From NCBI GenBank assembly GCA_024138025.1, contig JAMXBD010000014.1:62001-126000 (forward strand): DNA of 64,000 nucleotides, read 5' to 3'. The notes under the pieces were generated by a model that was not told where the DNA came from, made no database searches, and saw only the letters and a program-made list of their open reading frames with translations. Shown here piece by piece: positions 22,553-34,342 of the stretch. The stretch comes from Combretum micranthum. Lineage: Eukaryota; Streptophyta; Magnoliopsida; Myrtales; Combretaceae. Numbering within the stretch: the first letter of the stretch is position 1; each line of letters begins with the position of its first letter. The translations under genes were made by a program, and so were the position numbers.

Positions 22553-23075
22553 ATTTGATTCCTATTAGTGGGTACGTAGGCACCTCCAGGGCAACTTAAA
22601 TCTAAAAAAAAATTATTTTTGTTCCGCTATATTTTGTAATTTTCAAATTATTAATTTATTTGTAAATATAGATGATTTCTTCATTTGTAAAAAAATTGTA
22701 ATACGAAATTCATAAAATTTAATTTATTGTTGTTTTATTTTTTAAGCATTAAAAGGATAAGTTTTAAATTATGAATTTTTAAGTGGTAACCATATGTTTT
22801 AATAGGTTAGCTCCCAAACTTAAAATTTCTGGTTTATATGGTTTGGTTTTAAATCAATTTTTTTTTTCGCAGACTAATAGCTAAGTTAGGATCAGCCAAC
22901 CCATTGGTCCTAACTTATATCTTTTCCCTATTTCGATTGGGTGGAGACTCCAAAATGTTTTTTTTAAATTAAATTTCTTTTAATTCCTTATCGAGGGTTT
23001 GTATTAAATGGGTGAGGGTTTGATATGAATCGGATGAAAGAATTAAACCAGAAATGAAAAATTTAGGCTTGACAG
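22553..23075 (+). repeat. gypsy-type leader repeat, copy 2
   Basis: Homologous to 1500-2045 in the same orientation. It keeps CACCTCCAGGGCAAC, AAGTGGTAACCATATG, TTAATAGGTTAGCTCCCAAA, GATTGGGTGGAGACTCC and ATTAAATGGGTGAGGGTTTG. The GGGTGGAGACTCC block resembles the GGTGGCGACTCC element of Tat-type gypsy sequences. Confidence 0.5.
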
Positions 23076-23539
23076 TGGATATCAAAGGAAATTGGCGAAA
23101 AACAAATGTGTGAAAATGGAAACGAGTATTTTTAATTTTATGTTTAGTAACTCATATAGAAAAATAGAGGAAAAGAAGAGAAATTGAGTTAATAATTGAC
23201 AAAATTTTCTATATATTATTTTTATAACATATTAGTAGGGGATGGTTTTGTAAAAGCATTTTTGTATTTGTATACCATTTCCTTCCAATTCTCTTGCTTT
23301 CCATCCAAATTTGAGATAAAGAAGATAGCTTCCATTTTCCTTTCACTTCCCTTCATAACATCCCATATCTTCCTAAAAAGAAATTACCAAACATAAATAT
23401 TTCACCCTATTTCTCTTACCTTCAGTTACTTTCCTTCAACTTCCTCCAATCTAAACATAGTGGTAATCTGTCACCATTTTCTTTGGGAGTTTTAATTCCT
23501 AAGTTTTCATTGAGCTCTTTTGGTTTATTTAATTTTGGA
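23076..23539. other. gene-free spacer
   Basis: No gene. The open stretch at 23196-23396 is Phe/Ser/Ile-rich, as expected from AT-rich non-coding DNA. Confidence 0.45.
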
Positions 23540-23838
23540 TTGATGACAAAAATAGTACCTAAATTTTAATAAAAAGAATAATTAGATACTTGAAGTTTGA
23601 TTTTAAATAATTTGGTACTTAAACAAAGTTTTCATTGATTTTTTCATACCTCAAGTAAGCTCAATGACATATGAAAAAAGCCCACAAAACTTTCAGGTAT
23701 CAAAAATGTTAAAACCAAACTTCATATATGAAAAAAGTCAACAAAAAACTTTATTCATATACTAAATTGTTTAAAAACAAACTTTATATATCTGATTGTT
23801 CTTTTTGTGAAAATTCGGGTACCATTTTTATCATTATT
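23540..23838. mobile_element. foldback MITE family A, diverged copy 6
   Basis: Left TGATGACAAAAATAGTACCT, right GGGTACCATTTTTATCATTA. The internal AAATAATTTGGTACTT and its inverse TACTAAATTGTTTAAAA mark the arms. More diverged and longer than the family norm. Confidence 0.55.
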
Positions 23839-24260
23839 CCTTTAATTTTTAAGGTGATATAAAGTTCTCACGTCATATTAGTGGTAAAAATTAAAAACAA
23901 GTAAATCGTAATGGTCCATTATGTTTGCCCTATATTTGTATTTATGGTTTATATATTTGAAATCAAGCGATTAAAATTGTTAAATCTTTCATAAATCTCC
24001 ACAAAGGTAATAGTGTTGGTGGTCGATCACTTACACATCGACGTGCTTTGGATGAGTCTAGAAAAGTCTTGACATGATAACATTTGGAGGTGTGCGATTT
24101 TAGAGAAGGAAGGATATGAGAGGAGGAATAAGCGATCTCAGTAATTTACTATTGTGCAATATTTAAACATTCTCGAACATTATTTTAATAAAAAATTATA
24201 GTAATAAGACATTATTTGTTATAATCTTATAAATGTGTCAAATGGATTAGTAGAAAGACA

Positions 24261-25407
24261 TTGACACAGGCCAAACCCAACCTAGAATCGACTTAGACCC
24301 ACTAGGTTACAGGTCTAGTTTGGGAGAGGCTCAAAACTAGCCTGCTTATGATTGGGCTTATTTTGGGTCACTCACCGATTCATGACCCATAGAATTGGCT
24401 AGTTTTTTTTCTTTAAATAATTTACAAAACTTATAATAAAAATGTAAAAAATAAAATAAAGATAAAATTACAAAATAAATTTGAAATTATATAAGAAAAT
24501 TTTCACTTATATACATGGTGTAAGAAGAATAACTTTTAGCTTATTTCATTTGTAATGTGTGCATTTATTTATACACAAACATATTCACTTTGGTTTTGGA
24601 ATTAGTAATGTGGTACTATAAAGCACTTAACACATAAACAATTTCTATAGACACAAAAAAGAGAATATTACATGTATAATATAGTTTTTTTTTTAAATTA
24701 CACAAAACCAAATTATGCTAAAAAAAATTACATGAATAGTATCGTTGTATCGCATCTTTGAAGTGCGATATAATTTTTTTTTAAATTACACGAGTGTCGC
24801 ATGACCAACATGCGATACATAATTAGACTTATATCGTATGTTAGTTATGCGATACACCTATTTTCATAAGTTTGCTCAAGTAGGTCGCTATATCATATGT
24901 TAGAAACGTGATATTTGTATAAATTCTTGCATCTCGTTTTCAATATGCGATATAGTAATAGTAGTTTTGTAATTTTTTTTCTCTAATTTGTATTTATATA
25001 ATTTTTTTCCCCAAAAATATTAGACATGTGATTCACCCTACAAAAAAACGTCTCATATTGTTAAAAAAATAACAAATCACTTCAATTAAAATTCTATAAC
25101 AATCTATCTAGACAATTATTTAAGCATATTTATTACTTACGTCTTCAACAATTGCACATTTAATATTATGAATAGTAATGGATTTTTACTATTCACATGA
25201 AAATAGTTAAAATATGATTTTTTATTTATATTTTTTCACTTCTTCTTTCTTTCTTTTTTTTTTTTTAGGCATTAGGTTGACCTGACCCAACTTGGTAGCT
25301 TGTATGGGTCAGAGGATTGAATCAATGAAAACTTGGCAACTTGTTGGGTCATGACCCATATGGCTATGCTGGGACATGAGTCAAACCCGATCCATGCCTG
25401 TGTCTAA
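24261..25407. mobile_element. hAT-like element with GACACAGGC inverted ends
   Basis: Left end TTGACACAGGCCAAACCC; right end GGTTTGACTC-type repeats and then GCCTGTGTCTAA, i.e. TTAGACACAGGC on the minus strand. Subterminal GGGTCATGACCC and GACCCA motifs repeat near both ends, a typical hAT arrangement. No transposase is present. An exact 8-bp target duplication is not visible. The centre carries the five-hairpin module (24748-24954). Confidence 0.5.
24748..24954. repeat. five-hairpin module, copy 1
   Basis: Five short inverted repeats follow one another at 24748-24770, 24795-24819, 24832-24856, 24891-24912 and 24929-24954. All are variants of TATCGCAT-(6-7 nt)-ATGCGATA. The same five-unit order with similar spacing occurs at 53959-54180. 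No function is known to me. Confidence 0.65.
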
Positions 25408-26520
25408 GTATAAAGCACTAATTCATATATCTTAGTATTCATTCTTGAATGTGATATCACTGTGGAGATCCACAAGTGAGATGAGTCATCCATGATATTT
25501 GTTGAATTATTTAATGATCAACAAATGATATGCAACCTTCATTAACTTATGCCTAACTACTCAATTGTGGAATTTAATTATATATAAATCCTAAGTTGGG
25601 TTTATTATAGCTTAAGACACATGGAGAGTTTGATAAATAAGCTTATTAAGCATGCAAGCCAACTAATCAACTAAAACTTGTGATCCCTATTTTAAGCAAA
25701 CTAAACCACAACCTCAAAAAAATCTATATATATATATATATATATATATATGCAGACTCAACATCTTTAGTGCTAACACTAACTTACAAAATTAGTATTT
25801 TGGTAATAAATTAAGGGAAAATCATAAATAATTACCTAAACTTTAATCAACGTGTGGATATATCTTAGACTTTCATATGTTGAAAGTAATCCTCTAAATT
25901 TTTATATATTGGTAAGATAGAGGATACTTGATCTTTTAGTTTAATAAAAGAAATACACTAAAATCAAAGTGTAAGGGTGTTAAAACACATTTTTGATAAG
26001 TTTGAGGGATACTTTTATATTAAAGTCAAAGTATAAAAGGATTCATTTTCAATTGCAAAAATAATTTATCAATTTATTGAAATTTGAGGAGTGACATGTA
26101 ATATTTAAAAATTTAGGAGTATAATGTTTAGGGTTCTAGAGGACACGAAGTTTTTCAAAATAATTTTTACATGAAAAATGAAGTGTTTATGTTATGTTCA
26201 ACTCTAGTCACAACTACCGTTTAGGTAAGCGCACCTATTGAGTAGCATAGAAAATATTAGGTCATATGGCTTAGGATCGTGAGCATCTATTATACTCATT
26301 TCTAATTTTTTATTGAGCCAATGAAAATTCAGCAGAGCATAACAAACAAAAATTTACAGACTAAGCTAATGTTAATTCTACTTATATATATATATATTCT
26401 TATGGAAAATTTCAGGAGATAAGTTTGAAATGCAAGAATGGACTTAGGATTTATTTCACCAAACCCTTATGATGTCATTTTTTAAACGAACTTAGTGAAT
26501 TCTTTACCACGTATACTTAT
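25408..26520. other. gene-free stretch with weak foldback
   Basis: No gene. An AT microsatellite lies at 25723-25750. The segment 25810-26120 has AAATTTxxGGAG and CTCCTxAAATTT motifs in opposing orientation and may be an old foldback element related to 47441-48175, but the arms are poorly preserved. Confidence 0.35.
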
Positions 26521-29500
26521 TGTCACGTCCTGAGGGGTACCATAAACGTGGTAGTCCGCCGTACACAATACTAAAGCCTAGGAATGACTACTTTAGTCAC
26601 GCAAAGGCTTCCATATCATGTACAAGGCGTACATCACAACCAAGGGGACGCATCGGAGTAGCGCAATTTATATTGATAACAAATAAGTAACAAGGCAAAG
26701 AGAATACTTATCATAGATTACACATATTACATTTCAATTCTTAGGGGCATATCCCACTTCAAATAAATATACATTAATAATCATATAGATTATTTCATAT
26801 GAAGATCCTTACAACATTACTTCATCTTATAATCCCATTTTCTTCGTAGAAGCTTGACCATCCATCCTTGACTTCCTTAATGTCATGATCCTCAATTTAA
26901 GCCACGGGTATACCTGTTTTAACAAAATCTATAGGGGTATAAGCTACAACTAGCTTAGTGAGATATTCCTTTTCATTCGCACCACATTTTCAAACAAGTT
27001 TATTTATTTATTCACACATATGCTATGCATATAATGCAGCAATCACATGATTACGCAAATATATATAGTTATCCGGAAACCATATATAGAACGGATTTAC
27101 CCCTCCGTATCAAAGGTTAGGGAATCGGGGTTGAAGATCCTCGACCTTCTACTGCTAGTCCCCAGGTCCTCACCCACAGCGTTCGATTGGCTCGGCTCCG
27201 AACCTAGAAGTCGCTTTCCCCGAGCGATTTGGATTCTCCAGGAAGGAACATGGCCCGTGGCACCGCACGATCACACAGCCAATCCAACCTACGCATAGGA
27301 GTAGCAGTTCTTCCGAAATAGATGTGACCGATGGATGCTATGCATGAGTGTTTTAGTTTTCTTAAACCAAACCTTATTAAGGTTTATTAGGGGCGATCAA
27401 TCAATTTAGCAAACAACAAACAATCATACAAGTAAGAAATCAAAATTAATTAAACAAGCAATTCGAAGTTGCGATATTCTCAATTCTCATTTCATACATG
27501 AGCATAGATTCACATATACATAATCCCGAATTCCCCCAAACATATCCATTTTATCTTTTCTTAGTATACTAAACTACTACTTTACAAGCACAAGCAAGGT
27601 AACGAAATTATAAGAATAACCACTCGTCCATTTCGCTATCTTCTTAGTCGTAGTAATCCTCGGGTAGAGTATTCTCGTATTCTTCGTTACCTAGACAAAA
27701 GAAATACCCGTGATAAGTCTCTCATGAAATTTTTATTCTTGGAGATTCTAAACTTTTTCTTAAAATCGCGGTAAAATCGTATAAAGGAAATTCCAACTTA
27801 AAATGGCCATAACTTGCTCATTTTAACTCGGCATTTCGCATATAATATACCGTTTTCTACCTATTCGAAAAGGTCTATCCATTTCTAAGGTTATCTTTGT
27901 CATAAAAGGTCATTTCGGTTCCGAAAACATCGGGTACAGATTTAAAACGAATTTTTCTAAACTTTTGCAAATCCATTTTCTAACTCAACTTTCTTTTTAA
28001 AGAAAAACCTTTTGCAACAATATAAGTATACATAGATATATATTTGATAAACACTTTGAATATATAAGTAAGCTCACTTTATATGCAAAATTTCTAATGG
28101 TAGTGTCTCAACGATTTATTTCATAAAACAATTCTTTTTAAAGTGTTAAAACTTATTTTGATAAACTCATTTTCAAGTATTTGGAAGAAACTTTATATCT
28201 TCATTATAAATGAGTACATTCTTATTTTATTTACTTCATTCCTTTTTTCCAAAACAAGTAAATTTTCCTTTAACCTTAGTTTTTCATAAATTTCACTTCT
28301 AGTGATAAAAGATCAATTTTTATTCAAAAAGTATATTAGGTTGTTGAAAAACCTTTTTTATAATTTTGTATTTAGGATGGTTTTAGAAAATGAATCTTGT
28401 TTTCTTATATTCATTTCTAAAATATAAGCTTTTTCTTTCCAAACTTGTTCTTTCATTTCTTTTGAAAAGAATCATCTTTATAAAATCCATTATTATTAAT
28501 CTTACTTTATTATATTCTTTTGAAAATAAGTTCTTTCTTTTAGAAATTTGAAAATCATTATTTTTCCTAAGTGGGTACATAACTTTATGAGTTGATTTTA
28601 TCTTAACTTTGAAAACTAGTTGTTTCTTGGTTTTGGTTTTGGAGTTTAAAAGAGTTTAATCTTTAAGCTTTTTGTAAGGACTTTGAAAACTAACCACTTA
28701 ATTTACTAGAACTTAGGTTCCCATAATGTAAAATGAAAATATTTATTTCTTACGTTTCCTTGGTAAAACTGTCTTTGATACTTAAGAAAACTTTGAGAAA
28801 ACTTGTATTAATCTATTTCCATGTTGTTTGATAATAACTTCATTATTTTATGTCAAATCACATAATAGAAAATTTAGCTTTAAGCTCTTTTAATAAAATA
28901 AAATTCTATTTTTGAATTAGTTGAGACATTAACATTATGTAGATGCAAATATCATGAGCATATAAAATAATAAGAACATAAGAAAATACTAGAAACAAAT
29001 AATAAGCAAGAAAGTAAAATATCAAGCATTGGTAACCTTAGCTTCATCAAGGAATCCCAATCAAGTATTGGAGCCTTAGCTTCATCAAGGCATCCCGAGA
29101 CTAAGAATGAACTAGTCCCGAAAATTTAAAGAAAATAAACGAAATGTTGTTTTGACTTAATATGGACAAGTCTAAGACTAGAAAGACTAGTCTTAATAAC
29201 AACATAAAATAAATAAATTGCATAACTTGAAAGTAAATAAATAACAAATGAGCTTATATGCTCTAAATAAATATATATACATAATATACATAATACTATA
29301 TATATAAGTTAGATTAGAAGCAAATAATCACAATAATAATAACAACATAATAAAATATGAAGCTTATGTACAAAAACAAAACATGAACATGTTGTTGCTT
29401 TTATTACTCATATGAGTTTCAAAACAACACCATAGTCATGTTAAGTTACATGACATGGATGAATAATAGATGGAAGAAATATTTACCTAAAGTATGTAAG

Positions 29501-29702
29501 AGGTATGAAGATGGTAGATGAAATGGGTGTTATGTGAGTAGTGATATGTGGTAGATAGTTTATGTGTAAGGGATGATTTTTGTGAAGAATTGGTTTGAAA
29601 GAGTTTTGGTAGAGAGAATTTTGAAGAGAGAATTTGTGAAGAGATTTTGAGAGAGTTTTGGTAGTAAAATGAATGGTGTGAAAGAATGGAAGAGGAATGA
29701 GG

Positions 29703-29711
29703 TATTTATAG
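29703..29711 (-). promoter_or_regulatory. TATA box of LTR (minus strand)
   Basis: Minus strand TATAAATACC followed by a C/T-rich leader. It fits a retroelement promoter reading towards lower coordinates. Confidence 0.45.
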
Positions 29712-29807
29712 AATTTTTAGAGTGAATTTTGGATGTAATAAATAAAGTGAAAAAGAAATAAAATATAGATTGATGGAGAGGGGAAGGCACCGGTTTTGGT
29801 CCTTTTT

Positions 29808-29842
29808 GGGGGGGGGGGGGGGGGGTGGTGTTGCGGGGGGAG
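29808..29842. repeat. poly-G run and G-rich patch
   Basis: Eighteen consecutive G (29808-29825), then GGTGGTGTTGCGGGGGGAGG. Exceptional in this AT-rich window. It could form G-quadruplexes or be prone to slippage or assembly error. Confidence 0.85.
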
Positions 29843-30127
29843 GAGGGGGAATTATTTTTATTTTATTTGTTTGTGTAATAAATAAGCAATGTGTAAAGTT
29901 GATGTGAATAAAGTTGTATTAGAAATGAAAAAAGTAAGAAAATAGATATATAGGTGTAAGAAATAGGTGTAAAAAAAAGTAGAGATAGTGAAATAGTAAT
30001 GAATAGTAGAAAAGTACTATGAATAGTAGACTAGACAATTAAAGTACCGGTAGTAATAAAAATACGCGTAATAATGCGATATCTGTAATTTTTAGCTACC
30101 GAAAAATTACATATGTTCCTACAATCC

Positions 30128-30712
30128 CTTTAGATTTTACCTTGCCCTACTATATGCTTTTGGAATGTCGCTTCCTCTTGGGCAAAGGAACAATTCTACT
30201 TCTTTACATATAACTTATTCTTTCATAGTGTTTGTAGTATTAGCCTTAAGTGCTCCATATGTTTCTCCAATGAGATTATAAACCACTATGTCATTCTAAT
30301 ATACTACCACAAACTAATCAAGAAATGGTCCCAAAACGCTATTTAGAATCGTGCAAAAGTTAATAAGTGCATTTAAAGCTTGAACGGATAACTATGAACT
30401 CAAAAGCACCTTACACATTACACATGTCATCTTAAGCTTAACCCTTTCTATGATCTTCACTTGATGGTACCCTAACCTTAAATCTATCTTTGTAAAGTAT
30501 CGAGCTCCTCCCAACCTATCAAAAAGGTTTGCCACTAAGGGTGTAGGATACTTATTCTTCATAGTTACCTTGCTCAGTGCCCAATCATTGATGTTTAGCC
30601 AGAGTGAGCCATCATATTTCTTTTGGAATAATTTTGGGCCTTTGGAGGCCTAATAAAGCATGTGTTTAAAAACTCCTTAAGCTTGTGTCTCAATGTTTGG
30701 ATTATTTACAAT
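30128..30712 (-). pseudogene. Ty3/gypsy reverse transcriptase relic
   Basis: Minus-strand translation gives, in order, LKEFLNTCFIRPPKAPK, then LFQKKYDGSLWLNINDWALS, then YPTPLVANLFDRLGGARYFT, then KIDLRLGYHQVKI. After a frameshift come AFEFIVI and, further on, NKLYVKK-stop-NCSFAQEEATF. These align in order with the gypsy RT fingers and palm: LKELLxAGxIRPSxAP, LFQKKxDGSLRxCIDYRALN, YPxPLIxxLxDxLxxAxxFTKxDLRSGY, AFEFxVMPFGL, NKLYVKxxKCxFAQxExxFLG. Numerous stops and at least one frameshift make it dead, and the YxDD motif is not preserved. RNase H and integrase do not follow; the truncated LTR begins instead. Confidence 0.8.
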
Positions 30713-32467
30713 TAAGGGGATCAACCCTATATATGCAAGAAACATCTTGAAATGACTGGTGAGATTAATTTGATCTAATTGTTACAATTGATTTTTTCCT
30801 ACCAGTAGTTGCCACATTCATCTACCTTAACTACTAAGGTACAATGTATCTAGACATTTTGAAATCTGCTTCGGTCTTTCGAAGTCTTCTTGAATCTTCT
30901 GGAGAACTTTTCCCAGTGTATCTTAGACCTTCGCATCTCTTCTCAATGTGTCCTAGGTGAACCTCATGGGTTTGGCCCATTACACATAGACATACAATGG
31001 CATACCATATGTGACTTGATAAAACTAATGTAGCAAACAACGCTCATTATTTAATTAATATCAATTTCGCTGTGATAAAATCACACATCAATTGGAAACA
31101 GATAATTGAATAGTTTTAAAGATGTGAACCCATTTACCCCAAAACACAAGCTGATGTCCATACTAGACTAGAACATAGGATAACACCTTCACAGGACTAG
31201 AATAAAGAAGTGGGCATTGATACCCATATCATTATATGTATTTTTGAAAATAGGAACCCACAATACACTTCGAATAGTTTTGCAAATTTGAACTTATAAT
31301 ACCCTCAAAAAATTAGAACATTCTAAAGAATATGGTGTGGTTTCTAAAACAATTTTCAAATTATGATGCATATAGTATAATATCCAAGATATTTTGAGAA
31401 ATGTAGTGTAGACAATGTAGGTTCTATATCAATTTTGAGAATATGGGCTTGTGACTGTGTAAACATTATTACAAATAATATTTTCAGCTAAGCACAAACA
31501 ACATAGAATTATGTTAATATGTCCTAAAGTAATTAATCGAATAACTTCTACATCTAACATGATAATTAATTAATTAACTTCTAAACCCATCATGTGTGAC
31601 TCATAATCGACAAGTAATCACATACTTAGTGAATGCTTAAGCTTTTAGAGGTTTGAAGTCACATATTATAAAAGGTTTGAATCCTAAACTAAGTTTTAGT
31701 TTTTCTACAAAAGATTAATTACTTTCATAAATTTTCAACTAAGGCAAATTCATAGGTTACTATGGGGCATCCCTTCAAAAATTTTGTTGACCAAGAAGGG
31801 AAGATGAAATTGACGGTCAAGTTAAAGTAATCAACTAAGGGTAAAGTGGTCAACTAAGTAATCCACCAGGAAGTCGATTAGCCTTTGTAGGTCAATTACC
31901 AGTTACTTCTCAAATCACCAAGTTAGCCAACAGTCTATCCTATACAACTTGATTCTATTATCCAATATTTGTATCCTTTTTACTTATATGTTAAGACTTG
32001 AATCAAATGAGTTTCTAGATGCAGGCAAGATAGCATTTGAACTCTCTCCCTTTCTGCAATATTTTTTAACAAAGTAAACTAAGGGGGAAAAATCTAAAAG
32101 AAAATTTATAATGTTAAAACCTAAATAACATGTTTAGTACGTAGGAATGATTATAAAATGGAATCATGATGTCAACTTACGTTACCTTTCCTACTTTTAA
32201 AATCATTTTTGGTAGTTGAAATCATTTCTTAGAATCAATTATTCCAACTTTATTAGAGAATATAATCCTCCTTTAATGGGGTAGAATAGATCTCATTACA
32301 TGCTCATTGCAAGAAATTAAAAAAAAAAAGGCTAATATATAATGTGCATTTGTTTTATTAGTGAACTAAGGGCATTTTTTTTATAAATGGCACTATATTT
32401 TATGATGAATCAATAATTTCAAGAGCACCTAAATATAGGATCATAGGGACAAATTTGTCATTACATG
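30713..32467. other. gene-free stretch
   Basis: No gene recognised. On the minus strand it should hold more of the gypsy polyprotein upstream of RT, but I saw no protease or gag motif. The open stretch at 30834-31040 has no family match. The rest is AT-rich. Confidence 0.4.
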
Positions 32468-32472
32468 CCATT

Positions 32473-34337
32473 TGTAATGCCCTAACCTAAAGGCGTTATC
32501 GGCACGCCATATGTCCTTATCATGAAAGACATGCTAAGGTTATAGATTTCTAAAACCACAAATATATTTCTAATATCATCAAATACTCGCATATAGGGAA
32601 ACTTTCAAACTTTTTCATATTAAAATAAATGTCATCAACTCATAAATCATCTAAACATCAAATCTGAAAATAATAAAATCCTTACATATAAAAGTCTTCA
32701 AATGAAAACTAACTAAATCAGAATATGTTTCTTCATCTCAAATCACTAATAGCTAACTCTCAATTGTCAGCAGGATAATCATAACCGCTATCGCACTCCC
32801 CATCATCAACAAATATGTCATGGCCCATCAAGTCATAAATCATAGAATCTTCACCTGTACCTGTGGGAAAAATAAAGATTGAGCGAAAACATCCAGTATG
32901 CTAAACCGAAAGCACAGTCACATGAACATGCAAATCATAATATCACATGCAACTTATATTCTAATGCAACAAGCATAAAATAATTATCTTTTCATTAGCT
33001 GCAACCAACACATTTTAGGACTATTGATCACTAATCTTAAATCCGGAATAACTCATGATCCCGATGAAAACCATATTATAATAATATATACATATATATG
33101 TATATAGATGCGCTCCACAATTAAGCTGGTAACGACTCTTAATCTACCGGAATCATCTCCAAGTGCAACTCTACTCGGGATACAACCACATAAGGATCAT
33201 CATGTTGCTAGCATTAGTATCACACTACTATCGTGGTCTTTACTAATCGCAGCCAAGCACAACCAACACTTACTTAAATTAAAGTCCGATATAATTAAGT
33301 CAGATTTATAAACTAAGCCTACAAGCACAAACAAACAAACATAGTAAGGTCGTACCTGGATTTGCTTTCAATTCAAATCTCTCGAACAATAACTATTAAC
33401 GGAGTAGGAACCCTAATTTCACAATACTCCTGTTTAACAATATATATATATATATATATTGCAGTCAATTCCAATTGTAATAACAATGTCAAACCCTAAC
33501 CCTAATTCCATAAACCTAATTGAAGATCTACACACCTGTTATTCCGTTTGCACTTTATGGACCCTTTTCTCAACTTTCTCCAAAGTTCTTAACAATTTCC
33601 ATAAATTCCCTTCACAACACATACACATGTATATATACAATCCTCTATGAGCAAACACCTATAAAAGTTTATAACTTTAAATGCATAGACGAAGAATATA
33701 TTCACACTTACTTAGATCGTGCAGATCCTGTTCGCAATGGAAACCCGAATTCGTTTAATCAATTCTCCTGTCACTAGAAACCGAAATCCTCCAAATTTGA
33801 TTTAGGGTTTCACTCCTAGATCTCCTTCAAACGTATACAAAACTAGGATTAGATTTATCTATCTAAGCAAAGGAATTGAAAAAGACCAAGATTAGACCCA
33901 CGTACCTTGAGTTTGCCCGAGGGAGAATTGTGACAAACTCGTGGGGTCTAGGGTTTATTTATAGAGCGGGTTGGCTTTGGAAAAACGCAACCCTAGCTTA
34001 GGAAAAATGCCACTGTAGGTCGGCCACTACGCCTACATGATACGCTGGCGGCCTTCCCTGATATGTTGGCGGCCATCTTGCCAGCATAAGTTTAATTTCT
34101 CTTGCAAAATTTCGAAATTTCAACACCGAAGCTTAGGCCGTCATCCATTATATTTAGGCCGACAGCTTATGATTCAAAGCGGGCAGCTTAGATGCCGGCC
34201 TAAGTCAAATTCATCCAATCATTCACCTGTGATTTTCTCGTGACCAAATTCATCTATTCAAGGATAATAATACCCTTTTATATATCACTATGTTACGATT
34301 CTACCCTTCATTGTGAATTATTTATTTGTACTTTACA
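32473..34337 (-). mobile_element. solo gypsy-type LTR with 5-bp TSD
   Basis: The segment begins TGTAATGCCCTAACCTAAAG and ends CTTTACA, giving the inverted termini TGTAA/TTACA of an LTR. It is flanked by perfect CCATT duplications at 32468-32472 and 34338-34342. On the minus strand TATAAATAAA at 33954-33963 is followed by CCCTAGACCCC and a leader, so transcription would run leftward. No primer-binding site or internal region is attached, hence a solo LTR made by recombination between two LTRs. Family: gypsy-like by the TGTAAnGCCCnAACC start; this part is inference. An AT microsatellite (33440-33461) lies inside. Confidence 0.75.
33954..33963 (-). promoter_or_regulatory. TATA box of solo LTR (minus strand)
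   Basis: Minus strand TATAAATAAACCCTAGACCC, placed about 375 bases from the U3 end of the LTR. Confidence 0.5.
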
Positions 34338-34342
34338 CCATT

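Larger units (their letters stand above)
26521..30122 (-). repeat. truncated gypsy LTR-like region
   Basis: The left terminus TGTCACGTCCTGAGGGGTAC recurs in diverged form at 48180 (TGTCATACCCTAGAGGGTAC), and homology continues through TATAAGCTACAA...TTAGTGAGATAT and the ATGCAG.AATCA segment. On the minus strand a TATAAATACC box at 29703-29711 is followed by a leader-like CTCTTCCATTCTTTCACACC. That architecture matches the solo LTR at 32473-34337, so the LTR reads leftward. The right end abuts a broken reverse transcriptase and no 5-bp target duplication was found, so it is probably truncated. Inside lie a GC-richer patch (27080-27300), AT-rich DNA (28000-28900) and a poly-G run. Confidence 0.5.

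Noticed and set aside
24748..24954. CRISPR-like array
   Set aside because: Evenly placed palindromes recall repeats, but units vary, spacers are AT-rich and unequal, there are no cas genes and the DNA is plant nuclear.
27047..27298. 83-codon + strand open frame with balanced composition
   Set aside because: Lies within the LTR-like region; a decayed version of the same region exists at 48.9 kb without a frame. No protein motif.
30834..31040. 68-codon minus-strand frame upstream of the RT relic as gypsy polyprotein
   Set aside because: No protease, spacer or RT motif in it; frame not linked to the RT relic.
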